Assembly (NCBI GenBank): GCA_016717115.1
Contig: JADKGE010000006.1
Span: 124,001 to 188,000, forward strand
Direction: 5' to 3'
DNA: 64,000 nucleotides
From: Actinomycetota bacterium
GTDB taxonomy: Bacteria; Actinomycetota; Actinomycetes; S36-B12
Position 1 is the stretch's first letter. The number at the start of each line of letters is the position of its first letter. Below, piece by piece: positions 35,196 to 43,214 of this stretch. Under the pieces are notes generated by a model, which had not been told where the DNA came from, searched no databases, and saw only the letters and a list, made by a program, of their open reading frames with translations. Both the position numbers and the translations under genes were made by a program.

Positions 35196-35552
35196 ATGCA
35201 TACGTTTACATTCTCGAAGCGGGGGATAGCGGCTGCGGCGGCGTTCCCGCTGGCACTGTCCGGACTTCTCCTGACGGCGTCACCCAGCCAGGCTGCCGAC
35301 GTGACCGCGGCGCCGTCGAAGTCGTACTCACTGTCCCAGGTCAAGGCGCACAACAAGGCCACCGACTGCTGGTCCGTCGTGGGCAAGAACGTCTACAACC
35401 TCACCACGTGGATCCCGAAGCACCCGGGCGGCAAGACCGTGGTCACGGCGATGTGCGGGAAGAACGGCACCGCCACGTTCAACTCGCAGCACAAGGGCTC
35501 GGGATCGGCCGCACGCGCACTTGCACCCTACAAGATCGGCGCCGTCCGCTAA
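35196..35552 (+). CDS. Small exported single-domain cytochrome b5-like protein
   Basis: A 118-residue protein with a signal peptide (residues 1-33, cleavage near PSQA-AD) and one cytochrome b5-like domain at 44-118. Haem ligands are H76 in HPGG and H99 in FNSQH; cysteines are at 58 and 87. An AAGGAAGG ribosome-binding site lies about 9 nt before the ATG. As the only one-domain member it could be a diffusible electron or haem shuttle between the larger proteins; this is inference. It converges on the epimerase gene. Confidence 0.82.
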   Translation: MHTFTFSKRGIAAAAAFPLALSGLLLTASPSQAADVTAAPSKSYSLSQVKAHNKATDCWSVVGKNVYNLTTWIPKHPGGKTVVTAMCGKNGTATFNSQHKGSGSAARALAPYKIGAVR

Positions 35553-35559
35553 ACCCCGC

Positions 35560-35617
35560 CGAGTGGCGGCTCGTGGTCAGGCGCACCGGCCGTGCGCCCG
35601 CCACAAGCCGCCACTCG
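35560..35617. terminator. Nested hairpin between convergent genes, probable bidirectional terminator
   Basis: CGAGTGGCGGCTCGTGG (35560-35576) pairs with CCACAAGCCGCCACTCG (35601-35617), 16 of 17 positions. A second stem GGCGCA/TGCGCC lies inside (35580-35598). It sits between the ends of two convergent genes. There is no T run. Confidence 0.55.
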
Positions 35618-35644
35618 CGGTTGGTGAATCGCCGATAATGTGCA

Positions 35645-36649
35645 TTATGACATTTTGCTGTCGGCCCACCTGCTGAGGAGCGCCTTCTCCTCTGCCCTGG
35701 TCAGGCCGGCCCTGCGCTCCCTGTCCAGGCCCCTGGCCCGCTCGTCGGCCAGCACGTCCGCCAGCGTGTCCGCCAACGGCCGACGCGTCAGTCCCGTGTG
35801 CCGGGCCCGTGCATCGTCGCGGGCGCCGAAGCCCGCGTACTGCGGCAGGGGCAGCCACAGCGGCAAGGACCTCGGTCCGGCCCATGGCTGCACGCCCTGC
35901 TCGAGCAGCCAGTGCGGATCCACGGCCACCATCGGCCCTGAGAAGCCCGCGACCGACGCCGCCCGCTCCAGCACGGTGGTCAGGGGCAGGCGCTCCCCCA
36001 CGAGGTTCACCGGGCCGGTCACCCGCCGGTCCGGCGCCCGGACGATCCACGAAGCGATGTCGCGCACGTCGATCGTCTGGGCGGGCAAGTCCGAATTATC
36101 CGGAATGAGAACGGGCTCCTCCCCCGCCTGAGCGAACCGTGCCACCCAGTAGCCGAAGCGGTCGGACGGGTCCCCCGGACCGCCGATCAGGCCGGCCCGA
36201 GCCAGCGCCGCCCGGTCCCCCAGCGCTTCGGTGACGATGCGTTCGCAGCGCACCTTGGCCCCCGCGTAGTCCTGCATGCTGGCGGACTCGGCAGCCAGGG
36301 GCGCGTGCAGGGTGGCACCCTCGTCCTGCCCGGCAGTCGCGTCGTCGGCGTACACCGAGCACGACGAGACGTAGGTCCAGTGCGCGGCCCGAGGCCCCAG
36401 AGCGGCGACGGCGGAGCGGACGAGGCCCGGCTGCCAGGAGACGTCGACCACCTCGTCCCAGTCCCGGTCACGAACGGCGTCGTAGCCGTCTGTGGCGGAT
36501 CGATCCCCGGAGATGAACTCCACCTCCTCGGGTGCCCGTCCGTTGCCGCCCCGAGCCAGGCAGGTGACGGCGTGGCCCTGCTGAGCCGACTGCATGGCCA
36601 CCTCACGGCCCAGCCAGGCCGTGCCGCCGAGGACCAGGACGTCCGCCAT
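35645..36649 (-). CDS. NAD-dependent epimerase/dehydratase family protein
   Basis: A 334-residue extended-SDR-type protein starting ADVLVLGGTAWLGREVA, the glycine-rich NAD(P) motif. WTYVSSCSVYAD and the later DYAGAKVRCERIV resemble the Ser and Y-x3-K elements. IDVRDIASWIVRA is typical of the family. The C-terminal domain ends in a basic segment with LSRWADS. The substrate is unknown. I place the start at the ATG at 36649 at the Rossmann motif; the frame continues upstream into feoC. It lies 11 bp after feoC and may be co-transcribed with it. Confidence 0.82.
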   Translation of the reverse strand: MADVLVLGGTAWLGREVAMQSAQQGHAVTCLARGGNGRAPEEVEFISGDRSATDGYDAVRDRDWDEVVDVSWQPGLVRSAVAALGPRAAHWTYVSSCSVYADDATAGQDEGATLHAPLAAESASMQDYAGAKVRCERIVTEALGDRAALARAGLIGGPGDPSDRFGYWVARFAQAGEEPVLIPDNSDLPAQTIDVRDIASWIVRAPDRRVTGPVNLVGERLPLTTVLERAASVAGFSGPMVAVDPHWLLEQGVQPWAGPRSLPLWLPLPQYAGFGARDDARARHTGLTRRPLADTLADVLADERARGLDRERRAGLTRAEEKALLSRWADSKMS

Positions 36650-36660
36650 CGCGCGCCGCG

Positions 36661-36906
36661 TCAGCCCCGCACCGGCGGCGGCCCGATCGTCAGGCAGCCG
36701 GACCCGGATGGCGACCCGCAACCGGTGCACCCACCGTCAGGGCAGCCGCTCGACAGCGAGACAGCGCCGATCTTCCCCATCCGCCGGAGGTGCTCGACGG
36801 CGGCATCGACCACGTCCGGGCTCAGCCCGGTCCGCGTGGCGATCTCCCCTACCGTGTTCGCGCCTGTCGACACGGCCGACAGCACAGCGCTGAGCGGCGC
36901 CGTCAC
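36661..36906 (-). CDS. feoC: FeoC-like winged-helix protein with cysteine-rich C-terminus
   Basis: An 81-residue protein whose GTG start overlaps the feoB stop (GTGA). Residues 1-50 are a small winged helix (TVGEIATRTGLSPDVVDAAVEHLRRMGKI). Residues 55-71 contain Cys55, Cys60, Cys63 and Cys71 (CPDGGCTGCGSPSGSGC), matching the Fe-S-binding loop of FeoC-type proteins. In enterobacteria FeoC modulates FeoB stability or Feo expression. Position at the end of feoAB supports the call. Confidence 0.75.
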   Translation of the reverse strand: MTAPLSAVLSAVSTGANTVGEIATRTGLSPDVVDAAVEHLRRMGKIGAVSLSSGCPDGGCTGCGSPSGSGCLTIGPPPVRG

Positions 36907-38834
36907 AGCCGCGACCCGATCTGGAAGATGGCGACGGCGACCACCCACGCGACACTCAGCTGCATGGCGATGCCGAAGGCCGTCCACCGGTTGCCGATCT
37001 CCCGCCGCTGGGCGGCCAGCGTCGCCACGCAGGGTGTGTAGGCGAGCAGAAAGACCAGGAAGGCCCACACCGCGGCGCTCGTGTGACCGCCCGAGCTCTC
37101 CTCGAAGTCGGCGGAGATGAAGCTGCCCAGCGTGCCGGCCTCGCCCGTGGCCGTCGGGTCCTCCGCCGAGTACGTCTGCGCCCAGGAGGAGATCACCGCC
37201 TCCTTCGCGACGAACCCGACCATGAGGGCGCTCGTGGTCTCCCAGGACCCGAAGCCCGCGGGTGCGAACACGGGTGCGATCGCCTCGGCCGACCGCGCGT
37301 ACAGGCTGTCCTGCACGGGCACCTCGCCGAACGAATACCCCGTGACCACCGGGATCGACTGCATGAGCCAGACGACGGCGACGGTCGCGACGATGATGCC
37401 GCTGGCGGTCTGGAGGAAGCCCCGAAGCCTCAGCCACGTGACCGACGCGGTGAGGGCGAGGGTCGGTCGCTGGTAGGGCGGCAGGTCGATGACGAGCGGC
37501 TCCGAGCCGAGGCTGCGCCACAGGGTCGCCCGCATCGCCAGTCCGATCACGACGACGAAGACGATGCTGACGACGAACAGCAGGAAGACGACAGTGCCCG
37601 CGTTGTCCGGGAAGAAGATGGAGGCGACCAGAACGTAGACGGTGAGCCGGGCGCTGCAGGACGTGAACGGCACGAGGAGCGCGGTCATGATCCGATGACG
37701 GGAGTTCGGCAGGATACGGGTTGCGGAGATTGCCGGGACGTTGCAGCCGAAGCCGACGATGAGCGGCAGGAAGGCCCGACCGGGCAGCCCGATCGCCCGC
37801 ATGAGGCGATCGGTGACCACGGCCGCACGCGCGAGGTATCCGCTGTCCTCGAGCAGCGCCAGCAGGGCGAACATGATGGCCATCAGCGGGACGAAGGTGA
37901 GGAGCATGCCGACCCCGGCGATGAGGCCGTCGACGACCAGCCCGCGCACCCAGGTGTCGTCCAGGCCGATCCAGCCGAGCATCGTCACGGCCGCCGTCGT
38001 GACCGGGCCGGTGAAGAACCAGTCGAGGGCGTCCTGCAGTGGTGCGGCCACCGTCGTGGTCAGTTGGAACACGGCCCACATGGCCGCCAGGAAGACGAGC
38101 GGGCCGACCACCGGCGACAGGGCGATGCGATCGATCCGGTCGGACCAGCGCACCCGACTCAAGGCGATGCGCTCGACGGCGGCGTCCTCCGCGGCGTCGA
38201 TCCAGGCGAACCGCTCGTCGGCGGCCAGGAACTCGTCGGTCGACGCGGGTCGCGGCAGAGCCACCGGCGGATCGGATCGCAGGGACCGGTCCACGGCGGC
38301 CAGGAAGTCGGCCCGGCCTCGGCGATGCCGCGGATCGGTCATGACGACCGGCACACCGAGATACGTGCTGAGGGCATCGACGCTGACGTCGAGACCATGA
38401 CGCTCCGCGAGGTCGCCCATGGTCAGCGCGACCACCATGCGCTGGTCGGTCTCGCGCAGTTGCCGCACGAGGTACAGGGATCGGGCCAGGCGCCCCGAGT
38501 CGGCCACCACGACCACCACGTCGGGGCGCTCGTCGTCGGCGACATCGATCAGGAGCCGGCGGGTCAGCGCCTCGTCGGGTGACATCGGGTCGAGGCTGTA
38601 GGCCCCGGGCAGATCGATCATGTCGTAGGAGGTGCCCGCGTGCGTGGCGAGGCCGCGCCCGACCTCGACCGTCGTGCCGGGCCAGTTGCCCACCTGGCGC
38701 CGCGCTCCCGTCAGTCGGTTGAACAGCGTCGACTTCCCGACGTTCGGCGCCCCGGCAAGGGCGACGACCGCGGTTCCCTCCGGGGCGCTGACCCCAGCGC
38801 CCTCGTCGTGGCAGGACGCGCCGGTCAGGCTCAC
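36903..38834 (-). CDS. feoB: Ferrous iron transporter FeoB
   Basis: A 643-residue inner-membrane protein. The N-terminal G domain has G1 GAPNVGKST (near residue 22), the G2 region NWPGTTVEVG and G3 DLPG; G4 appears as TMGD rather than the usual NMxD. The membrane part has two gate motifs, FTSCSARLTVYVLVA and GFGCNVPAISATRIL, whose cysteines are expected along the Fe(II) path. Its GTG start overlaps the feoA stop (GTGA). Shorter than the about 770-residue E. coli protein but in range for Gram-positive forms. Confidence 0.93.
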   Translation of the reverse strand: MSLTGASCHDEGAGVSAPEGTAVVALAGAPNVGKSTLFNRLTGARRQVGNWPGTTVEVGRGLATHAGTSYDMIDLPGAYSLDPMSPDEALTRRLLIDVADDERPDVVVVVADSGRLARSLYLVRQLRETDQRMVVALTMGDLAERHGLDVSVDALSTYLGVPVVMTDPRHRRGRADFLAAVDRSLRSDPPVALPRPASTDEFLAADERFAWIDAAEDAAVERIALSRVRWSDRIDRIALSPVVGPLVFLAAMWAVFQLTTTVAAPLQDALDWFFTGPVTTAAVTMLGWIGLDDTWVRGLVVDGLIAGVGMLLTFVPLMAIMFALLALLEDSGYLARAAVVTDRLMRAIGLPGRAFLPLIVGFGCNVPAISATRILPNSRHRIMTALLVPFTSCSARLTVYVLVASIFFPDNAGTVVFLLFVVSIVFVVVIGLAMRATLWRSLGSEPLVIDLPPYQRPTLALTASVTWLRLRGFLQTASGIIVATVAVVWLMQSIPVVTGYSFGEVPVQDSLYARSAEAIAPVFAPAGFGSWETTSALMVGFVAKEAVISSWAQTYSAEDPTATGEAGTLGSFISADFEESSGGHTSAAVWAFLVFLLAYTPCVATLAAQRREIGNRWTAFGIAMQLSVAWVVAVAIFQIGSRL

Positions 38835-39091
38835 GAAGGCCCGTCCTGCACAGGCAGCAGGGCGGCCGTCGTGGCGTCCAGCGCGATCCGGGAGCCGCGA
38901 ACGGACACCACTCGCGCTCCCCCGACAGAGTGCAGGACCATCCGAACCGCCTCGCCCCGGCGCAGGCCGAGCTCGGCCAGCCGGCGCCGCTGCATGAGAT
39001 CCACGAGCGGGTCGCCGAGGACCGCCGAGTCCCCGACGGCCAGATCGCGAACGGTGCCTCCCGAGTGGGTTGCGTGGCGGTGCGTTCTCAC
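38831..39091 (-). CDS. feoA: FeoA domain protein
   Basis: An 86-residue SH3-like domain protein with LAVGDSAVLGDP, LMQRRRLAELGLRRGEAVRMVLHSVGG and VVSVRGSRIALDATTAALL, the FeoA pattern. It is a cytosolic accessory factor of FeoB. The GTG start is 6 nt after a TAGCGT hexamer, so the mRNA is probably leaderless. First gene of feoABC. Confidence 0.9.
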   Translation of the reverse strand: MRTHRHATHSGGTVRDLAVGDSAVLGDPLVDLMQRRRLAELGLRRGEAVRMVLHSVGGARVVSVRGSRIALDATTAALLPVQDGPS

Positions 39092-39097
39092 GGCCCA

Positions 39098-39103
39098 ACG
39101 CTA
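39098..39103 (-). promoter_or_regulatory. Probable leaderless -10 hexamer of feoABC
   Basis: TAGCGT on the minus strand ends 6 nt before the feoA GTG at 39091. Confidence 0.5.
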
Positions 39104-39109
39104 ACAGCC

Positions 39110-39128
39110 CGAGGTAAGGCGACCCTTA
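39110..39128 (-). promoter_or_regulatory. Putative DtxR/IdeR iron box upstream of feoA
   Basis: The 19-mer CGAGGTAAGGCGACCCTTA matches the IdeR/DtxR consensus TTAGGTTAGGCTAACCTAA at 13 of 19 positions, including the AGGT..AGGC..A.CCT core. It lies just upstream of the feoA -10, where a repressor would block RNA polymerase. Iron repression of feoABC is the expected outcome. Confidence 0.6.
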
Positions 39129-39131
39129 GTC

Positions 39132-39147
39132 GAAAGTCCCGACTTTC
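39132..39147. promoter_or_regulatory. Perfect 7-2-7 palindrome beside the iron box
   Basis: GAAAGTC-CC-GACTTTC is a perfect dyad 3 bp beyond the putative iron box. It could be a second operator for feoABC. Confidence 0.35.
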
Positions 39148-39174
39148 CCCTCGGATCGACGGTCGTCGGCAATG

Positions 39175-39211
39175 ACGGAAGGCCCCGCCCCATCGGGGCG
39201 AGGCCTTCCGT
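39175..39211 (-). terminator. Rho-independent-like hairpin after the SHOCT gene
   Basis: ACGGAAGGCC (39175-39184) pairs with GGCCTTCCGT (39202-39211), and CGCCCC/GGGGCG extends the stem inside. It begins 13 bp past the stop of the SHOCT gene. No T tract is present. Confidence 0.65.
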
Positions 39212-39223
39212 CGTTCGCCTGGG

Positions 39224-39607
39224 CTAGGCCAGGGCCTTGGTCTTGATCTGGTCGAACTCGGCCTGCGAGATCGTCCCTGCGTCGAGCAGGGCCTTGGCCT
39301 GGGCGATCTGGTCAGCAGCGCCACCCGTGCCGGCGACCTGCTTGATATACGCGTTCTGTGCCTCTTGCGCCGCCTTGTACTGGGCATTGCGACGTTCCGC
39401 CATGCCCTTGCCGCGAGCGATGATGTAGACGAGGACCGCGATGTAGGTGAAGAAGATGAGGGCGATGATCCAGATCGCCTTGGCGAAGCCACCCATCGAG
39501 TGGTCGCTGAACAGGTCCATCAGGATCATGAAGAACAAGATGAAGTACATGATGATCAGGAAGATCCAGAGCATCTGGATGATGAAGGTGCCGAAATCCG
39601 AAGCCAT
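39224..39607 (-). CDS. Small membrane protein with C-terminal SHOCT domain
   Basis: A 127-residue protein. Two membrane helices at about 8-32 (FIIQMLWIFLIIMYFILFFMILMDL) and 42-64 (AIWIIALIFFTYIAVLVYIIA) are followed by a basic linker and the SHOCT motif DQIAQAKALLDAGTISQAEFDQIKTKAL. This PLDc_N/SHOCT layout is common in actinomycetes; the function is unknown. A GGAG ribosome-binding site precedes the ATG at 39607, which is preferred over upstream in-frame codons. Confidence 0.82.
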   Translation of the reverse strand: MASDFGTFIIQMLWIFLIIMYFILFFMILMDLFSDHSMGGFAKAIWIIALIFFTYIAVLVYIIARGKGMAERRNAQYKAAQEAQNAYIKQVAGTGGAADQIAQAKALLDAGTISQAEFDQIKTKALA

Positions 39608-39641
39608 GCGTCGTTTCTCCTCTTGGATAGGTGGGAACAGG

Positions 39642-40058
39642 CTAGCGGAAGAGCTCCGCGCTGTAACCCATGGCCGCCAATGCGGCCACCACCGAGTCGT
39701 CGTCGTCAATGACCACGGCGACCTGGTCCGGCGGTGCGAGCGTCGAGATCAGCTCGGACTTGACCACGGCCGCCGGCCGTCGGTCCTGGTCGTCCCGCAG
39801 CAAGACCCGTGGCCGGCCCATCCCGGCGGCAAGAAGCCACGCCTCGGTGTCGGTGCGCGTGCGCTCCGGCCGGCCGGACAGCAGCACCACCTCATGGCGC
39901 TGCGCCTCGGCGAGCAACCGGTCGCGGCCCGCGTGGATCACCGGATCGGCGCCGACTGCCGCGAAGAACGCATCCCAGTCCTTCGGCCTCGCGGCGACGT
40001 GGTGCTGCCGGTGCGACGCGTCGGCGAGCACCCCGTCGATGTCGAAGATGGCGATCAC
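39642..40058 (-). CDS. HAD-like phosphatase domain protein (polynucleotide kinase 3'-phosphatase-like)
   Basis: A 138-residue protein starting IAIFDIDGVLADASHRQHHV, HAD motif I. VVLLSGRPERTRTDTEAWL is motif II and AVVIDDDDSVVAAL is motif IV. This short cap-less form resembles the phosphatase domain of T4 Pnkp-like or NIF-like HAD proteins. The GTG start overlaps the gcvP stop (GTGA), so expression follows gcvP. The substrate is unknown. Confidence 0.8.
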   Translation of the reverse strand: MIAIFDIDGVLADASHRQHHVAARPKDWDAFFAAVGADPVIHAGRDRLLAEAQRHEVVLLSGRPERTRTDTEAWLLAAGMGRPRVLLRDDQDRRPAAVVKSELISTLAPPDQVAVVIDDDDSVVAALAAMGYSAELFR

Positions 40059-42915
40059 GAGGACGCGAAGGCCTCGGGCGGCGGGCAGGAGCAGACGAGG
40101 TTGCGGTCGCCGAACGCCCCGTCGATGCGGCGTACCGGCGGCCAGTACTTGTCCTGACGCAGGCTCTCGACCGGGAAGGCAGCCAGCCTCGCGGCGTAGG
40201 GGTGCGTCCACTCCCCGATCAGGCAGTCGGCCGTGTGGGGCGCGTTGCGCAGCGGGCTGTCGTCGAGCGGCCAGACGCCCGCGGCCACGGCGTCGATCTC
40301 GCCTCGGATGGCGATCATCGCGTCGCAGAAGCGGTCCAGCTCATCGAGGTCCTCGCTCTCGGTCGGCTCCACCATCAGCGTGCCCGCGACGGGGAAGGAC
40401 ATGGTGGGGGCATGGAAGCCGTAGTCGATGAGCCGCTTGGCGACGTCGTCGACGCTCACGCCAGTGCTGGCCGTGATGCCCCGCAGATCCAGGATGCACT
40501 CGTGCGCGACGAGGCCGTTCGCGCCGGTGTAGAGAACCGGGAAGTGGTCGCCGAGCCGTGCCGCGATGTAGTTGGCCGACAGGATCGCGGTCTGGGTCGC
40601 GCGGAGCAGCCCGTCGGCTCCCATCATCCTGATGTACGCCCAGGGGATGGGCAGGATCCCGGCGCTGCCCCACGGCGCCCCGCTGACCGGGCCCACTCCC
40701 CCGTCGGCGTGACCCCGACCGAGCGGTCCGGCCTGGGGCCGCAGCGGATGGGAGGGAAGGTAGGGCGACAGATGCGCCCGTACCGCGACGGGACCGACGC
40801 CGGGGCCGCCACCGCCGTGGGGATGCAGAAGGTCTTGTGCAGGTTCAGGTGCGACACGTCGGCCCCGAACCGACCGGGCTTGGCGAGGCCGACGAGCGCG
40901 TTGAGGTTGGCCCCGTCGACGTACACCTGGCCGCCCGCGTCGTGAACGAGAGCGCAGATGCCCGTGATCGCGGTCTCGAAGACACCGTGGGTCGAAGGGT
41001 AGGTGACCATGAGTGCGGCGAGCACGTCGCGATGGGCCTCGATCTTCGCGCTGAGATCGTCCACGTCGACGTTGCCCTCCTCGTCGCAGGCGACGACGAC
41101 GACACGCATGCCGGCCATGACCGCGCTCGCCGCGTTGGTGCCGTGGGCACTGCTCGGGATGAGGCACACGTCGCGCCGAGACTCCCCCGCGGCCGCATGG
41201 AACGCCCGGATCGCCAGCAGCCCCGCGAACTCGCCTTGCGAGCCGGCGTTGGGCTGCAGGGACACCGCGTCGTAGCCCGTGATCTCGACGAGCCAGGCCT
41301 CGAGCCCCTGGATGAGCTCGACGTAGCCGGCCGCCTGGTCGAGCGGCGCGAAGGGATGGACCCCGGCGAACTGCGGCCAGGTGATCGGCTCCATCTCGGT
41401 GGTGGCGTTGAGCTTCATGGTGCAGGAGCCCAGGGGGATCATGGCCCGGTCGAGGGCGATGTCCCGGTCACCGAGGCGTCGGATGTACCGAAGCATCGAG
41501 GTCTCGCTGTGGTGGGTCGTGAAGACCGGGTGGGTCAGGAACGGGCTCGTGCGGGCCAGCACGTCCGGCAGACCGAGGGTCGCGGAGATGCCCGAGCCGC
41601 CGGGTCCGGCGAGAACGCGTGCCTGGGCGGCGAGAACCGCCTCGACGTCCGCCGATGTGGTGACCTCGTCGGTGCTCGCCGACACGGTGTCGACGTCGAC
41701 GAGCCTGATGTTGACTCCCTGCGCCAGCGCCTCCGCCACGACATCGGCCGCGCGGCCGGGCACCGTCCATCGAACGGTGTCGAAGAACGACTCCGAGGCG
41801 AGGTCGATGCCGAGCTGCTGTAGGCCCTCAGCCAGCGCGCGGGCGTGGTCGTGCGCGCGCCGCGCGATGGCCGTCAGTCCGTCCGGCCCGTGGTAGGCGG
41901 CGTACATCGATGCCATGACGGCCAGCAGCACCTGCGCGGTGCAGATGTTGCTCGTCGCCTTCTCGCGGCGGATGTGCTGCTCGCGGGTCTGGAGGGCCAG
42001 GCGGTACGCCGGTGCGCCGTCGGCATCCACGCTGACCCCCACCAGGCGGCCCGGCATGCTCCTCTCCAGACCAGCCCGCACCGACATGAATCCCGCATGC
42101 GGGCCGCCGAAGCCGAAGGGCACGCCCAGCCTCTGGGCCGAACCGACGACGACATCGGCGCCCATCTCCCCGGGGGGAGTCAGGAGCGTGAGCGCCAGCA
42201 GGTCGGTCGTGACCAGGGCCAGGGCCTTGCGCTCGTGCGCGGCCGCGATGAGCGGGGCGATGTCGCGCACCCGGCCCGACGACCCCGGGTAGCTGACGAG
42301 GACGCCCGCGAGGTCGCCTTCAGGCAGTCCTTCGTCGAGGTCGGTGATGACGAGGTCGATCCCCAGCGGCTCGGCCCGCGTCTGCAGCACCGCAAGGGTC
42401 TGGGGATGCGTGTCGGCGTCCACCACCACACGCATGGCGCCCTTGGCCACGCGGACGGCCAGCGTCATGGCCTCGGCCGCCGCCGTCGGCTCGTCCAGCA
42501 GGCTGGACCCTGCCACCGGGAGGGCCGTCAGGTCCTCCACCATGGTCTGGAAGTTGAGCAGCGCCTCGAGGCGGCCCTGGGAGATCTCGGGCTGGTAGGG
42601 CGTGTAAGCCGTGTACCAGGCCGGGTTCTCGAGGATGTTGCGCTTGATCACCGCGGGGGTGTGGGTGCCCGAGTAGCCGAGCCCGATCATGCTCGTCAGC
42701 AGCCGGTTGCGGGCCGCCATCGACGTCAACTCGACGATGGCCTCGGGCTCGCTGGCCGCGGCAGGCAGATCGAGCCCCTCGTGCCAGCCGATGACCTCGG
42801 GCACGACGTCGGCGGTGAAGGCGTCGAGATCGTCGTACCCCAGCCGCTCGAGCATCAGCTGCCGCTCACTGGGGTCCGGTCCGATGTGCCGGGAAGGGAA
42901 GTCGCGATCCACCAT
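40055..42915 (-). pseudogene. gcvP: Glycine dehydrogenase (decarboxylating), P protein, with a 1-bp frameshift
   Basis: The two frames together encode a complete P protein of about 953 residues, the normal length. The first frame runs from the ATG at 42915 (ribosome-binding GAGG upstream) through the N-terminal half and the PLP-lysine motif HLNLHKTFCIP. The reading then needs a -1 change at the GGGG run 40819-40822 (CCCC on the coding strand). The second frame continues HGGGGPGVGPVAVRAHL to the normal C-terminus. One C appears to be missing. Without correction the protein ends at 40624, losing about 230 residues. Either a sequencing error in a homopolymer or a real mutation. The enzyme decarboxylates glycine in the glycine-cleavage system; gcvH lies at 45784 and a glycine riboswitch precedes the gene. 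Confidence 0.88.
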
Positions 42916-43004
42916 GGGAACCTCACGGGATGGGCAGCCTTGCGGCATGCGGGGCAGGCGGCCACGGGTGTGACCGCCACTCCCCCTCTGTAGCCCACGC
43001 CGGA

Positions 43005-43180
43005 ACGTGACCTGAGAGCTTCACCGGCCGCCAGGCGACCGGCTTTCACCGTCGGTGGGATCCGGCGAGCCGGACCCGCTTTCCAGAGGTGCCTTTCCCG
43101 AGCGGTCCATCTGCCTGAGAGGTTGTCGGGGAGATTGCTCCTTCGGCGCCTGGTGAACCAGGTCTCTCCCGCTCGGGATC
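43005..43180 (-). promoter_or_regulatory. Tandem glycine riboswitch (gcvT element) controlling gcvP
   Basis: On the minus strand the first aptamer (about 43176-43097) has GCGGGAGAGACC, CGCCGAAGGAGCAA and CTCTCAGGCA. The second (about 43093-43005) has CTCTGGAAAGC, CACCGACGGTGAAAGCC and CTCTCAGGTC. These are the conserved segments of the two glycine aptamers, in the usual tandem order. The element lies 90 bp before the gcvP ATG, where glycine binding would turn on expression. A TACGAT hexamer at 43199-43194 is a candidate -10. Confidence 0.92.
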
Positions 43181-43214
43181 AGTCAGCGCCGCAATCGTAG
43201 CGGGTGCGCGAAGG

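Noticed and set aside
36907..38079. Upstream part of a 472-codon frame overlapping feoB
   Set aside because: Only its last 81 codons, after the GTG at 36906, resemble a protein (FeoC-like). The rest is an out-of-frame shadow of feoB.
40819..40840. Programmed ribosomal frameshift in gcvP
   Set aside because: There is no X XXY YYZ slippery heptamer in frame and no family precedent; a homopolymer indel is simpler.
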